A stretch of 64,000 nt of DNA from a bacterium (GTDB taxonomy: Bacteria; Sumerlaeota; Sumerlaeia; SLMS01; JAHLLQ01), in contig JAHLLQ010000002.1 of assembly GCA_020444065.1 (NCBI GenBank), positions 620,001-684,000 of the forward strand, written 5' to 3'. The notes beneath the pieces were generated by a model. The model saw only the letters and a list, made by a program, of their open reading frames with translations. It ran no database searches and was not told where the DNA came from. Below, piece by piece: positions 35,198 to 43,911 of this stretch (its first letter is position 1; each line of letters begins with the position of its first letter). A program made the translations under genes and the position numbers.

Positions 35198-35890
35198 ATG
35201 GAAAAACGTCGTTTCCTGATCACCGGCGGCAGCCACGGCATCGGAGCCGCCACCGTGAAGCTGGTCTGCCAGGCCGGCCATACCGTTGTCTTCACCGGTC
35301 GTAACAAGGATCGCGTGAAGGAAGTCGCCGAGGCCACCGGCGCGACCGGTTTCCACGCCGACGTGACAAAACCCGAGGACAACGAAAAGACCATTGCATT
35401 CTGCAAAGAGAAGATGGGCGGCATCGATGTTCTGATCAACAACGCTGCGTACGGTTATGGGGCGCCCATCGGCGAGATGGACGTCGACGCGATGCGTGCC
35501 ATGTTCGAGACGAATATCTTCGGCCTCGTCGATCTGACCAACCGCGTTGTTCCTCTGCTGAAATCTCAAGGCCAGGGCGACATCGTGAACATCGCCTCGA
35601 CTTCCGGCATCAAAGGCCACGCAAACGGCACCGCCTATTCCGGCAGCAAGTGGGCGCTACGCGGCATCACGCAGTGCTGGCAGGCAGAACTGCGTCCCCA
35701 CAATATCCGAGTCTTCTGCGTCTGCCCGTCCGAGGTTCAGACCGGCTGGGGCGGCAAAGAGCCCGGCCAGAATCCGAACAAGCTCTTCGCCGAGGACATC
35801 GCCGGCTCCATCATGGGGGTGCTCTCCATGCACCGCCGCGGCTTCATCCCGGAGTTCGCCGTGTTCGCTACGAATCCCTGGGCCGAGTAG
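35198..35890 (+). CDS. Short-chain dehydrogenase/reductase
   Basis: A 230-residue classical SDR. The cofactor motif TGGSHGIG is at 9-16, FTGRN favours NADP(H), NNAA is at 81-84 and the catalytic Asn107, a Ser in NIASTSG, Tyr147 and Lys151 (YSGSK) are all present. Substrate unknown; it most resembles 3-ketoacyl-ACP-reductase-type enzymes. AGGAGG precedes the ATG. It stands alone between two terminators. Confidence 0.93.
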   Translation: MEKRRFLITGGSHGIGAATVKLVCQAGHTVVFTGRNKDRVKEVAEATGATGFHADVTKPEDNEKTIAFCKEKMGGIDVLINNAAYGYGAPIGEMDVDAMRAMFETNIFGLVDLTNRVVPLLKSQGQGDIVNIASTSGIKGHANGTAYSGSKWALRGITQCWQAELRPHNIRVFCVCPSEVQTGWGGKEPGQNPNKLFAEDIAGSIMGVLSMHRRGFIPEFAVFATNPWAE

Positions 35891-35915
35891 TAAATCCAAC
35901 CAAGCAGCAAAAGAA

Positions 35916-35950
35916 AGAGGCCGGGGTTCGCGCCCCGGCCTCTTCTCATC
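35916..35950. terminator. Shared terminator between the SDR and the respiratory operon
   Basis: AGAGGCCGGGG (35916-35926) pairs perfectly with CCCCGGCCTCT (35933-35943), with a T-rich end on the plus strand (TCTTCTC) and TTTCTTTTGC on the minus strand. Serves convergent genes. Confidence 0.9.
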
Positions 35951-35965
35951 CTGTTGTCTGTTTGA

Positions 35966-37444
35966 TCAGTGTTCCGCTTCAGCCAGTTCCTTCACCGGCC
36001 GAGGTTTCGGAGCGTTATTGATCAGGTGATTCAGATAGTCACCCAACGCCTCGACCTCTTCCGGCTGGCCAACAAGAGGTGGCATGTAGGAACGATACGG
36101 CGAATCCTCTTTGTATTCATGCAGCATCGTCAGGATGTTGCCAATTGATTCGCGGTCGCGCCCTGCCATCAGTCGGCGCAACGACCGATAACCGTCGACC
36201 GTGTGGCAGGACATGCACTGACCGCGCATCATCAGTTCACCGCGCAGCAATTGCGCTTCACTTGGCGTCGCAGCGGCATCTGTCGAGGCTTGAACAACTT
36301 CGGTATCGTCCGTAGTCGCTTCGTCTTCGGCCTTCCACGCCAGCTTCTCGGCCTGGCTGGCCCACGGCGAGTTCTTCAGGTAGCCTTCCTCGTTGAACTT
36401 CGCGACCTGCGACTTGCGGACACCATTCGAGAACATGTGCTCGCGAATCACGTAGGGTTTACGGATCATCTCGCGGGCCTGCTCCGTCGAGGCCGTCGCA
36501 GCCAGCGCCAGAATCAGAACCGAAATCGCGTGTCCCATCGTGAAGTCCCGCGGGTTACGCCAGCCAAAGAAGTAGATAATCGGCAGAATCGTCGCCGACG
36601 TCATGATGATTACGAGTCCGGCGCGCGTCACCTGGGTGAATGTGCCTTGGCCAATCGTCGAGATTCCGAGTTGCAGAAGTTCACGCTGCGATTCCGGAAC
36701 CATGTACAGGTACCATGCAAAAGCAAACGGCATCAGGACGAATGCCGGCACCAGCCACTTCACCGACCAGCGAATAAAGCTCTCCTTCAATTCCGGCTCC
36801 TTGAAGCCATTGATGCGGCTCGCCGTCACCATCGCCCAGACGCCTGCCAGGGCGATCGTGACCAGCGTGCGCAGCACCAGGCTCGGCCAGTACGTCGGAT
36901 TGAAGAATGCCTGGATGAAGGCATTTGCCTCCGTCCCCGTTCCGACCAATTCCAGCCAGGCCGAGCTCGGCGTCAGCATGAACGTCAGGATGCCGTTGAT
37001 GATGAAGAGACTCATCCACGCCGCGCCTGCATAGATCCAACCGATGATCAGGTGCAGCTTCAGGGGAATGCGCCCCCAAGTGTAGTAGTAGACGGCCGCA
37101 GCCGTGATTTCGACGATAAAGAAAACCCATTCAATCGCCCACCCGAACACGAAGTAGTGAATGAGCGTGCTTGTTCCTTCCGGACTCGCCAGACCAATGG
37201 CAAACCAGATGCCGACGCCGGTCACGGCGCCGAATACTGCCGTCAGGATCAGGAAGAATTTCGCGTGCGACTTGACGACGCGCATCCAGTCGTCACGCCC
37301 TTCGCGAGCAGCCTTCGCTTCCGCCATGGGCAGATAGAATCCGCCGCCGACAGCGAAGTGCGAAACGAGAACGTGGAAGATCGCGATCGCGCCGATCACC
37401 CACCCGCTTCCGATAATTGGTACATCCCACATGGGGTAATTCAT
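35966..37444 (-). CDS. CydA-like quinol oxidase subunit I with C-terminal c-type haem domain
   Basis: A 492-residue membrane protein related to cytochrome bd subunit I (CydA): conserved His24/His29 in AIAIFHVLVSHFAVGG, FGAVTGVGIWFAIGL and a helix pattern of about eight to nine segments to about residue 340. A linker then leads to a monohaem cytochrome c domain with CMSCH (near 427) and a likely distal Met in YMPPLVGQP. The standard CydA quinol-binding loop and a CydB partner are missing. It is the last gene of a Rieske/cytochrome b operon, so it may act as an electron acceptor or haem-relay subunit. AAGGAG precedes the ATG by 9 bases. Confidence 0.8.
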   Translation of the reverse strand: MNYPMWDVPIIGSGWVIGAIAIFHVLVSHFAVGGGFYLPMAEAKAAREGRDDWMRVVKSHAKFFLILTAVFGAVTGVGIWFAIGLASPEGTSTLIHYFVFGWAIEWVFFIVEITAAAVYYYTWGRIPLKLHLIIGWIYAGAAWMSLFIINGILTFMLTPSSAWLELVGTGTEANAFIQAFFNPTYWPSLVLRTLVTIALAGVWAMVTASRINGFKEPELKESFIRWSVKWLVPAFVLMPFAFAWYLYMVPESQRELLQLGISTIGQGTFTQVTRAGLVIIMTSATILPIIYFFGWRNPRDFTMGHAISVLILALAATASTEQAREMIRKPYVIREHMFSNGVRKSQVAKFNEEGYLKNSPWASQAEKLAWKAEDEATTDDTEVVQASTDAAATPSEAQLLRGELMMRGQCMSCHTVDGYRSLRRLMAGRDRESIGNILTMLHEYKEDSPYRSYMPPLVGQPEEVEALGDYLNHLINNAPKPRPVKELAEAEH

Positions 37445-37519
37445 CTGTTCAATCTCCTTTAAATCGAAAAGGACAGAGCGCTCTCACCGGCTACCGAAAT
37501 TCGGCAGCCAGTGGCGGCT

Positions 37520-38632
37520 TCACAGGGCCACGTAACCCCAGATTGTCAGCACGACCAGCCCGGCCAGTGCGCCCAGGCCAAACCACGTCGCGACCTTGGC
37601 ACGTTGCGCTCTCTTGCTGTCTTTGTCGTACAGCGGAATGAGCGCCCACAGGATGCCGCCGATGGTGAAGATGCCGATACCGACAAGCTCCCCAAAGACG
37701 GCCCAATTGCCCTGGAATATTTGTCCCAGCGCTTTCAGCAATTGGAACTGGCTCATGAAGTACCATTCCGGGTGAATGCCTTCGGGCGCGGGTGCCAGCG
37801 GATCCGCCTGGGGATGCAGCGGCCAAGGGAACATCGACGCGAGCACGGCGATCGCGCAAAGCGCCATCAGCCACATCGCCATGTCCTTCATGAAGAAGTT
37901 CGGGAAGAACGGAATCGACTCGCGCTCTGCCTTCGGCTTGGCCTCTTCGCTTGGCGGTGAGCCACTGCCGTGCTTGACGATCAGCATCAGGTGGAAGCCG
38001 AGCACCGGCAGGAACATCGCCGGCAGAACGACCGCGTGCAGAGCAAAGAAGCGCTGCACGGTGGTTTCATTCACTTCCGGGCCACCACGGATCAGGCCAA
38101 CCAGCCATTCGCCGATCAACGGCGTCTTTGCCGGAATATCCAGGCCGACCTTCGTTGCGAAGTACGAGAGCTCATCCATCGGCAATAGATAGCCGCTGAA
38201 TCCGAACACCATCGTCAGACCCAACAGAATCAGGCCGCTCCACCAACCGAACTCGCGCGGGTTGCGATACGTCTTCATGAAGAAGACCGAGAACATGTGC
38301 ACGAAGACCGCGCCGACCATCAGGTTCGCCGACCAGGAATGCGCCGACCGGATCAACCAGCCGAAATCGATATCGTAGGTAATGCTGCGGACCGAGTTGT
38401 ATGCATCCGGTCCCGGACGGTAATAGACAAGCAGCAGAATGCCCGTGATGGCCTGGATCAGAAACAGGAAGAGCGAAATGCCGCCCCAGTAATACCAGAA
38501 CGAGTGCTTATGCTGCGGGACGGTCTTGGACTTGGCCAGCGCCAATGCGCCATCCAGGTCGAGTCTTTCGTTGGCCCAGGCATAAAGGCGGGCCAAACGG
38601 GAATCAGATGCGAGAGATGTTGATTTGCCCAT
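37520..38632 (-). CDS. Cytochrome b (bc-type complex, b6/IV fused)
   Basis: A 370-residue di-haem cytochrome b with N- and C-terminal parts in one chain. Haem ligands His98 and His112 (AHSWSANLMVGAVFVH), and His199 and His214 (LHAVVLPAMFLPVLGFH); the second pair has 14 intervening residues, as in cytochrome b6 rather than mitochondrial b. The Qo motif PEWY is in GIHPEWYFMSQF. Its ATG lies inside the Rieske gene (29-base overlap) after GGAGG, so the two are coupled. Confidence 0.93.
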   Translation of the reverse strand: MGKSTSLASDSRLARLYAWANERLDLDGALALAKSKTVPQHKHSFWYYWGGISLFLFLIQAITGILLLVYYRPGPDAYNSVRSITYDIDFGWLIRSAHSWSANLMVGAVFVHMFSVFFMKTYRNPREFGWWSGLILLGLTMVFGFSGYLLPMDELSYFATKVGLDIPAKTPLIGEWLVGLIRGGPEVNETTVQRFFALHAVVLPAMFLPVLGFHLMLIVKHGSGSPPSEEAKPKAERESIPFFPNFFMKDMAMWLMALCAIAVLASMFPWPLHPQADPLAPAPEGIHPEWYFMSQFQLLKALGQIFQGNWAVFGELVGIGIFTIGGILWALIPLYDKDSKRAQRAKVATWFGLGALAGLVVLTIWGYVAL

Positions 38633-39083
38633 CGGCCACCTCCACGTTGAAGACTGTCAGGGGCTTCGGCGGCGGACCCGCGATGTTCTTGCCCGTATTC
38701 GGATCGTAAATGCCGCCGTGGCATGCGCAATAAATGCGATCCTGATCGGCCTGGAACTGCACCGTGCAGCCCAGGTGCGTGCAGATCGCATCAAATGACA
38801 CGATTGAACCGTCTTTGTGGTGAATCAGCATGGCCGGGTGGCTGCCGAACTTGAACATCAGCACCGAACCGGGCTCCGGCATATCGGACTCCGCCAGGCT
38901 GATCGAGGTCACCTGCCCCATCTCCTCCGCGCGAATTGCGGGAGTCGCCAGGTAACGGTAAATCGGATAGCCGATCGCTCCCGCGTACACAGCCCCAATC
39001 GCCGTGATTCCCAGGGCGACGAACTTGCGACGAGAGACCGACTCTTCCGTTCCTTCGGGAGCTTTCTTCTTGTCGTTAGGCAT
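38604..39083 (-). CDS. Rieske iron-sulfur protein
   Basis: A 159-residue Rieske subunit. Twin-arginine-like VSRRKFVALGITAIGAVYAG (about 16-35) is a Tat-type anchor. The 2Fe-2S motifs are CTHLGC and CACHGG, followed by PPPKPLTVFNVEV. It takes electrons from quinol at the Qo site of the adjacent cytochrome b. GGAGG precedes the ATG; the start overlaps the end of the upstream membrane-protein gene by 8 bases. Confidence 0.94.
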   Translation of the reverse strand: MPNDKKKAPEGTEESVSRRKFVALGITAIGAVYAGAIGYPIYRYLATPAIRAEEMGQVTSISLAESDMPEPGSVLMFKFGSHPAMLIHHKDGSIVSFDAICTHLGCTVQFQADQDRIYCACHGGIYDPNTGKNIAGPPPKPLTVFNVEVADGQINISRI

Positions 39084-40191
39084 AGACTTCCTCCACCTGC
39101 TTGGCTTTGGCGACCACCCAGACCATCCAGCCTATACCGGCGACGCCTGCGACAAAGAGCACGAGGAACGTCCCGACAATCAGCCAGTTCGTTTCAATCG
39201 TGCGGTCCCACACATTGTAGCCATGCATGCCGAGAGTGACGTCGCGAATCGCATCGCGGAACACTGTCATGCCGGCAACGGCGAGGAAACCTGCCAGGGC
39301 AGAACCCCACGCCAGAAGTTTGTTGCTCTTCTGCCCGGAGAACGAAGCGACGGCCGTCAGAAGGAAGAGAAGAACTCCGCCCGCGGCCCAAAGCAGTGCA
39401 GACAGCTTGTACCACTGATTCGCCATGACCTGCTCGGCGATCTCCTGAGGCTGGCGGCTGAAGACCCAGAAGCCGGCTGCCAGCATCGCGATCGAGAAGA
39501 TCGCGCCGAGGCGAGCACCCGTTGTGCGAAGGAAGCGGCCTGTGTCTTCATCCACCAACTTCTTGGTCCCGACCAGCATCATGCCGACGCCCGCCATCGC
39601 GATCGACGTCAGGATCATGTAGGCCCAACGCGGATGCACTGTCGGATCGGCGGCATTCAGGTTCACACCGTTCGGGCTGTTCCGGTACATGTCGACCCAG
39701 AGTTCCGGCCGCGCCAGGAGGGTCATGTTGTTGTTATAGATGAATGCGACGAACAGCGCTGCCAGGAGCGACACGAGCGCGAAGATACCCCAGTGTTTCT
39801 TGGCCGCCGCGCGCATCGAAGCAAGGTATGCAAAGTAATAAGACAAGATGACGAGAAAGATGACGGATATCCAGAATACGCCTATCAAAACACTGCTCGT
39901 ATACAACGCGCGCCCATACAACACCTGCGCGAACAGCAGCGGCGGGATACCCAGATTGACCACGTAGGCCATGACGATAGGCAATCGATACGACATCATT
40001 CCTGACGATGTCCTGATTGCCGGTTTCCCTTTTGTTCCTCCCAAGAACGCCAGGATTGTTGCGACCAGAATTCCGCCCAGAAACAAGTGCACTGCACAGA
40101 AGTGCAGCGTCAGTGTCACCAGGTGCAGCAGCTTAAACAGATACACCGGCGCTGGGAGTGGAATCGGGTCGACGGCTGGAAATGCATCCAT
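39076..40191 (-). CDS. Polytopic membrane subunit of the Rieske/b complex (unknown)
   Basis: A 371-residue protein with about nine hydrophobic helices. Histidines cluster in helix 1 (FKLLHLVTLTLHFCAVHLF), which could ligate haem. I do not recognise a family, though the N-terminal pattern is faintly CydA-like. It opens the four-gene operon; AAGGAGAG precedes the ATG by 9 bases. A membrane anchor, an alternative quinol site or a cytochrome c docking partner are all possible. Confidence 0.7.
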   Translation of the reverse strand: MDAFPAVDPIPLPAPVYLFKLLHLVTLTLHFCAVHLFLGGILVATILAFLGGTKGKPAIRTSSGMMSYRLPIVMAYVVNLGIPPLLFAQVLYGRALYTSSVLIGVFWISVIFLVILSYYFAYLASMRAAAKKHWGIFALVSLLAALFVAFIYNNNMTLLARPELWVDMYRNSPNGVNLNAADPTVHPRWAYMILTSIAMAGVGMMLVGTKKLVDEDTGRFLRTTGARLGAIFSIAMLAAGFWVFSRQPQEIAEQVMANQWYKLSALLWAAGGVLLFLLTAVASFSGQKSNKLLAWGSALAGFLAVAGMTVFRDAIRDVTLGMHGYNVWDRTIETNWLIVGTFLVLFVAGVAGIGWMVWVVAKAKQVEEVYA

Positions 40192-40304
40192 CGAGAAGAC
40201 TCTCCTTTTGCTTCAAACTGAATATCCAACGCAGCCGAGGAAGACCGTCCGTTCGGCGCGAGGATGAATTTCCGTGGATTAGAATTGGGGGCGCGCAAGC
40301 CTCA

Positions 40305-40778
40305 TCAGAGACCCGGCTCCGGCGCATCGGGAAACGGAATTCCGATCCGGCAGTCAGCCCTGGCCGCCAGCGGGCCCGTCGGAGACGGTCGAGTGGCCAA
40401 TTTCTCCAAGGTCCACCGAGAAAGGACCTCTAACGTCGCCTCGTGCACCTCCACCATGGCTTCGTGGAAGGCGCACGCCGGGATCGGATGGCCCTTGATG
40501 CCCTCGCAGTAATTCGCCACCAGAAGACCCTGACAGGCTTCGACGATCTCCAGCAGGGTGATGTCTTCCGGGGCGCGGCTGAGGCTGACGCCTCCTGCGG
40601 CTCCGCGATGCGAACGCAGGATATTGGCTTTTGCCAGCATCCGCGTGATTTTGGCCATGTAAGATGGCGATTCCGACAGCTTCTCCGCGATCTGGCGCGG
40701 CGTTGTCGGTTCCTTCCCGCCATAGATGGCGAGGTATATCAGTGCGCGAATTGCGGATTCAGACGTTTGAGTTAACAT
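40305..40778 (-). CDS. Rrf2-family transcriptional regulator
   Basis: A 157-residue winged-helix regulator (SESAIRALIYLAIYG; QIAEKLSESPSYMAKITRML; RGAAGGVSLSRAPEDI). Cys82, Cys91 and Cys102, with His97 between the last two, resemble the Fe-S ligand set of NsrR/IscR-type members but are not an exact match. It lies 113 bases before the respiratory operon on the same strand and is the natural candidate to regulate it in response to Fe-S state, redox or NO. Confidence 0.9.
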   Translation of the reverse strand: MLTQTSESAIRALIYLAIYGGKEPTTPRQIAEKLSESPSYMAKITRMLAKANILRSHRGAAGGVSLSRAPEDITLLEIVEACQGLLVANYCEGIKGHPIPACAFHEAMVEVHEATLEVLSRWTLEKLATRPSPTGPLAARADCRIGIPFPDAPEPGL

Positions 40779-40799
40779 TTTATCCAGTGCCTAGAAAGT

Positions 40800-40823
40800 G
40801 GACAAGTGCTATCGGGCTTGTCC
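40800..40823. promoter_or_regulatory. Inverted repeat, candidate Rrf2 operator
   Basis: A perfect inverted repeat GGACAAG (40800-40806) and CTTGTCC (40817-40823) separated by 10 bases, 22 bases upstream of the regulator start on the minus strand. Position fits autoregulation. Confidence 0.5.
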
Positions 40824-40896
40824 GAGCCGTGTCAAGCCACTTAGCACATCAAACCGTCGAAAAAATGTCATGCAGTATCTGGAATGGAAAATAAGG

Positions 40897-43032
40897 TCAG
40901 CCGGCGCGGCGCTTCCGGCTCTTCAGCGCCCTGATTCGCGCCCGCAATTGCGCCTCCGGCTGCGCCTGCCCCCCGTAGCGCCATTGGCTGTAAAGACCGA
41001 TTAATTCTCCGGTTTCTGCCGAGTTCAGTCCCCGCTCGGTCGCCAGCGATGCAATCAAGTCTCTCGCCGTCTGGCTGCTGGCCAGGTGATCGATCTCGTG
41101 CCCCGCACCCAGTGCCCTCGCCAGATCTCGCAACAGGCGCGGAATTGCACGGCGATGCCTCTCGTGACGGCGCTTCTCCCAGCGCGACAGACGTCGTCGC
41201 AACCTGCCACCAACAAGCCAGAAACCAAGATTCAAGAGTGTCAGCGCGACGAAAGCCACGATCACTTCCTGTCTCTTGGCGTTTTCCCGAATCCTTTGGA
41301 ACGTTCGCGTCAGCAGGCCATTCTCGTAGCCCGACGCCCACTTCCCGAGGCCTTGCAACATTCCGCTCATCAGTGACTGCTGCTTGCTGCGATCGTATCC
41401 TTCCATCAGGCGGCCGAATCGCGCAGATGCGACCGAGGCCGTATCACGCAACCGATTAAAGAGGAGGCGATCGGAAGCGGGAGCGAGGGGAGCGGAAGGC
41501 GTCGGGTCAAACGCTGTCCAGCCCGTCCCCGGCAGATACACCTCGGTCCAGGCGTGCGCATCGGCGTGGCGAACGATCACCTCGGAACTGCCCGGCGCGG
41601 TCTGTCCTGGGCTGTACCCAACAACGAGACGCGAAGGGATTCCTCGCGCGCGGGCAAGCAATGCCATTCCCGTTGCGAAGAGCTCGCAATGGCCCTGCGG
41701 ACGATGCAGGAACTCCATGACGCCATCTGGGCCGGACTTCAGGTGGCGCAGGTCAGTCGTATAAACTCCGTTTCGCCGGAACCAGTTCCAGATCGCACGC
41801 GCCTGCCCTTCCGGAGTCTCCTCGCTTCCAACGATCTCGCTCGCCAGACGCTCGATTTCCTGCCGATCGAGCGCCGCAGGAATTGCCAGGTGAATGTCGC
41901 GCACATCGCCGCGACTTGCGAGTGGCCGAATCGCAGGATCGAGCGCCACACGCGGTGAAAACGAGAACGGTGGGGGAGTCTCTGGCGGCAGGGCCAGTCG
42001 ACCGTCCGGTTCGAGCAGAAGTGCTGGCGCAGGAACTCTGAGTCCCAACGTTCCTTCGGGAACCGGAAGCACTTCCGTCGGGAAGTCCACGAGCATGATG
42101 GTCAGTTCTTCGCTCGCCGGCAGCGCGGCATCGTTCGAATGATAGAGCACAAACGCCGGCTCGCCGACCTCGCGACTCAATCGCTCCGGACCGGGCGAGC
42201 CAGGGGCCTCCATTCGGAACCAGTGATCGCCGGTGAATCCACCGAGCGTCCCGAGGCGGAACTTCAAGCTCGAGAGACGAAGGCTTGGGCGATCGGTCTG
42301 CACGCGCAGCGCAATGCCCGGCTCTTCCTTCAGGCGCGTCATGGTTGTCAGTTCGACACTGTCGCTCAGCCCTGACCGCAGCAGGCGCGCGCGGTTCTTT
42401 TGAATGGCTTCGCCGGACAACCACGCCGCCTGCATGTGTCCCGGGCGCGGGAGCAGAAAGAAAACCATCGTTGTCAGGATCGCCAACACTGGAATGTAAC
42501 GGGCGATTCGCGGCGGTTCGGCTGTCGGTTTGCTGGGCTTTGAGCTCCCGACTAATTCCATCGAGCGGCGTTGCGCCATACGCGCCAGCATCGTCATGGT
42601 CAGCAGAGACCACACAAGAACGAATGGGACGATCAAGGGTGAGCTTGCCCGCGCGGCGCCGATCGTCAGCAGTGCCGTACTGATCGCCCAGATCGTCATG
42701 TAGTCGCGTTGCCGGCGGGGGAGGTAGACCGTTCGCAGAAGCAGGATTCCGCACACAGCCAGCAAATGCAAAGCGATCGAGCGATCAGCGAGGAAGAAGT
42801 CCATGGCCGCAGCGAGAACGACGAGCAGGGCCGCCGCATTCCATGCCCGGCGATAGGCCGGCGCCTGGGGCCAGTTCGACAGCACAAAGCCCGGCAGTGC
42901 AAGAGCCAGCAGGAAGATACACGCCACAAACGAAAGCTGGTCCGACATGGCCGCACCGAACAAGCCCACGGCCGTGAGCATCGCGGCGAGCGGTTCCAGC
43001 GTGAATGGACGATGTTTGCGGATTCGCCTCAT
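40897..43032 (-). CDS. Transmembrane transglutaminase-like protease (DUF3488/TgpA type)
   Basis: A 711-residue membrane protein. About six hydrophobic segments (12-150 and 180-196) are followed by an extracytoplasmic transglutaminase-like domain (about 395-515) with Cys449 (GHCELFATG), His493 (DAHAWTEVY) and Asp509 (WTAFDPTP), a complete catalytic triad. One further helix near 615-635 and a basic C-terminal tail complete the TgpA layout. In Pseudomonas the TgpA homologue is essential and acts in the periplasm; the substrate is unknown. It follows the pseudopilin gene by 23 bases. Confidence 0.88.
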   Translation of the reverse strand: MRRIRKHRPFTLEPLAAMLTAVGLFGAAMSDQLSFVACIFLLALALPGFVLSNWPQAPAYRRAWNAAALLVVLAAAMDFFLADRSIALHLLAVCGILLLRTVYLPRRQRDYMTIWAISTALLTIGAARASSPLIVPFVLVWSLLTMTMLARMAQRRSMELVGSSKPSKPTAEPPRIARYIPVLAILTTMVFFLLPRPGHMQAAWLSGEAIQKNRARLLRSGLSDSVELTTMTRLKEEPGIALRVQTDRPSLRLSSLKFRLGTLGGFTGDHWFRMEAPGSPGPERLSREVGEPAFVLYHSNDAALPASEELTIMLVDFPTEVLPVPEGTLGLRVPAPALLLEPDGRLALPPETPPPFSFSPRVALDPAIRPLASRGDVRDIHLAIPAALDRQEIERLASEIVGSEETPEGQARAIWNWFRRNGVYTTDLRHLKSGPDGVMEFLHRPQGHCELFATGMALLARARGIPSRLVVGYSPGQTAPGSSEVIVRHADAHAWTEVYLPGTGWTAFDPTPSAPLAPASDRLLFNRLRDTASVASARFGRLMEGYDRSKQQSLMSGMLQGLGKWASGYENGLLTRTFQRIRENAKRQEVIVAFVALTLLNLGFWLVGGRLRRRLSRWEKRRHERHRRAIPRLLRDLARALGAGHEIDHLASSQTARDLIASLATERGLNSAETGELIGLYSQWRYGGQAQPEAQLRARIRALKSRKRRAG

Positions 43033-43055
43033 GGGTCGGTTGGGCGACGCGGGAG

Positions 43056-43844
43056 TCAGAACCGGACGACTGTGATGATGTCGCCGTCTGTGGAGGAACT
43101 GTCCGGAGACCAGCTCTTGTTCTGAAGGTAATACTCCAGGATTGCCTCCTCGAATTCTGCAAGAGTCGCCTGCTCTGGAGCGGACGTCTCCGGTTTCTCC
43201 TCCGGTTCGAGCGACGGATCCCGCGGGGGGCCGTCCAAACCGAGAGTGGACCAGAAGGCCGCTTCCTCCTTGTCGATCGGGCGGCTATTGACCGCTTGCG
43301 GTTGGGCCCTCAGGCCCGCGACCCGCAATGTCTCCACGGGCACCGATCCGAATTCGTCCTTTGGCAGGCTTGTGTAGCCCCGCAATTCATTCGGAATATC
43401 GTAGTCGCCGTCGGGTCCCGTACTCACAAGAACGAACGCTATCCCCGGGATGTCCAGGCGCATGTACTGATAATTCGCCTTTTCCCCACGATGGAAGGGA
43501 TCCCCCGGGATCTGGGCCATGTAGGCCGTTGGCCGCTCCAGCGAATCAAGTCCGCCAGTTGAATCCGGCAGGTTCGAGTAATCCATCATGTAGTTCTCGA
43601 GGGCCCTGGTCAGTACACGGTGATCTTCCTGAACGCGGCTGTATTTCGTCCGCATCACCAGTGTACCGGTCGAGAAGATCGCCAGCGCCGCCAGGACGGC
43701 TGCTACAGAGATCACGATCATCAGTTCGTTGAACGTCAGACCCGCCAGACCGTGGCGCGACGAGAACTCGCCACCCCGAATCGACCTTCGCGAGGCCGAA
43801 CGGCAAACACCCTGCTTGATTCCTGGGGCGGTCTGGGTCTTCAT
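43056..43844 (-). CDS. Type II secretion/type IV pseudopilin-like protein (GspG-like)
   Basis: The prepilin motif is GLTFNELMIVISVAAVLAAL, with Gly before the cleavage site, Glu at +5 and a hydrophobic helix. DHRVLTRALENYMMDYSNLPDST follows, then PGDPFHRGEKANYQYM, as in GspG-type major pseudopilins. A Pro/Glu-rich C-terminal extension (about 195-250) is unusual. Other T2SS/T4P genes are absent nearby. I take the ATG at 43844; the open frame continues to 43913, where its ATG overlaps that of the divergent MlaE gene, and no start has a clear ribosome binding site. Confidence 0.75.
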   Translation of the reverse strand: MKTQTAPGIKQGVCRSASRRSIRGGEFSSRHGLAGLTFNELMIVISVAAVLAALAIFSTGTLVMRTKYSRVQEDHRVLTRALENYMMDYSNLPDSTGGLDSLERPTAYMAQIPGDPFHRGEKANYQYMRLDIPGIAFVLVSTGPDGDYDIPNELRGYTSLPKDEFGSVPVETLRVAGLRAQPQAVNSRPIDKEEAAFWSTLGLDGPPRDPSLEPEEKPETSAPEQATLAEFEEAILEYYLQNKSWSPDSSSTDGDIITVVRF

Positions 43845-43911
43845 CCAACGAAGCGAACGGTTCGAGTCCCGCCGCTGTACTCGACTTTCTGGCCTGAGGC
43901 CCGGATAAGCC

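Noticed and set aside
33941-35620. Open frame of 559 codons on the minus strand
   Set aside because: It spans antisense to rpoN and the SDR and crosses the rpoN terminator.
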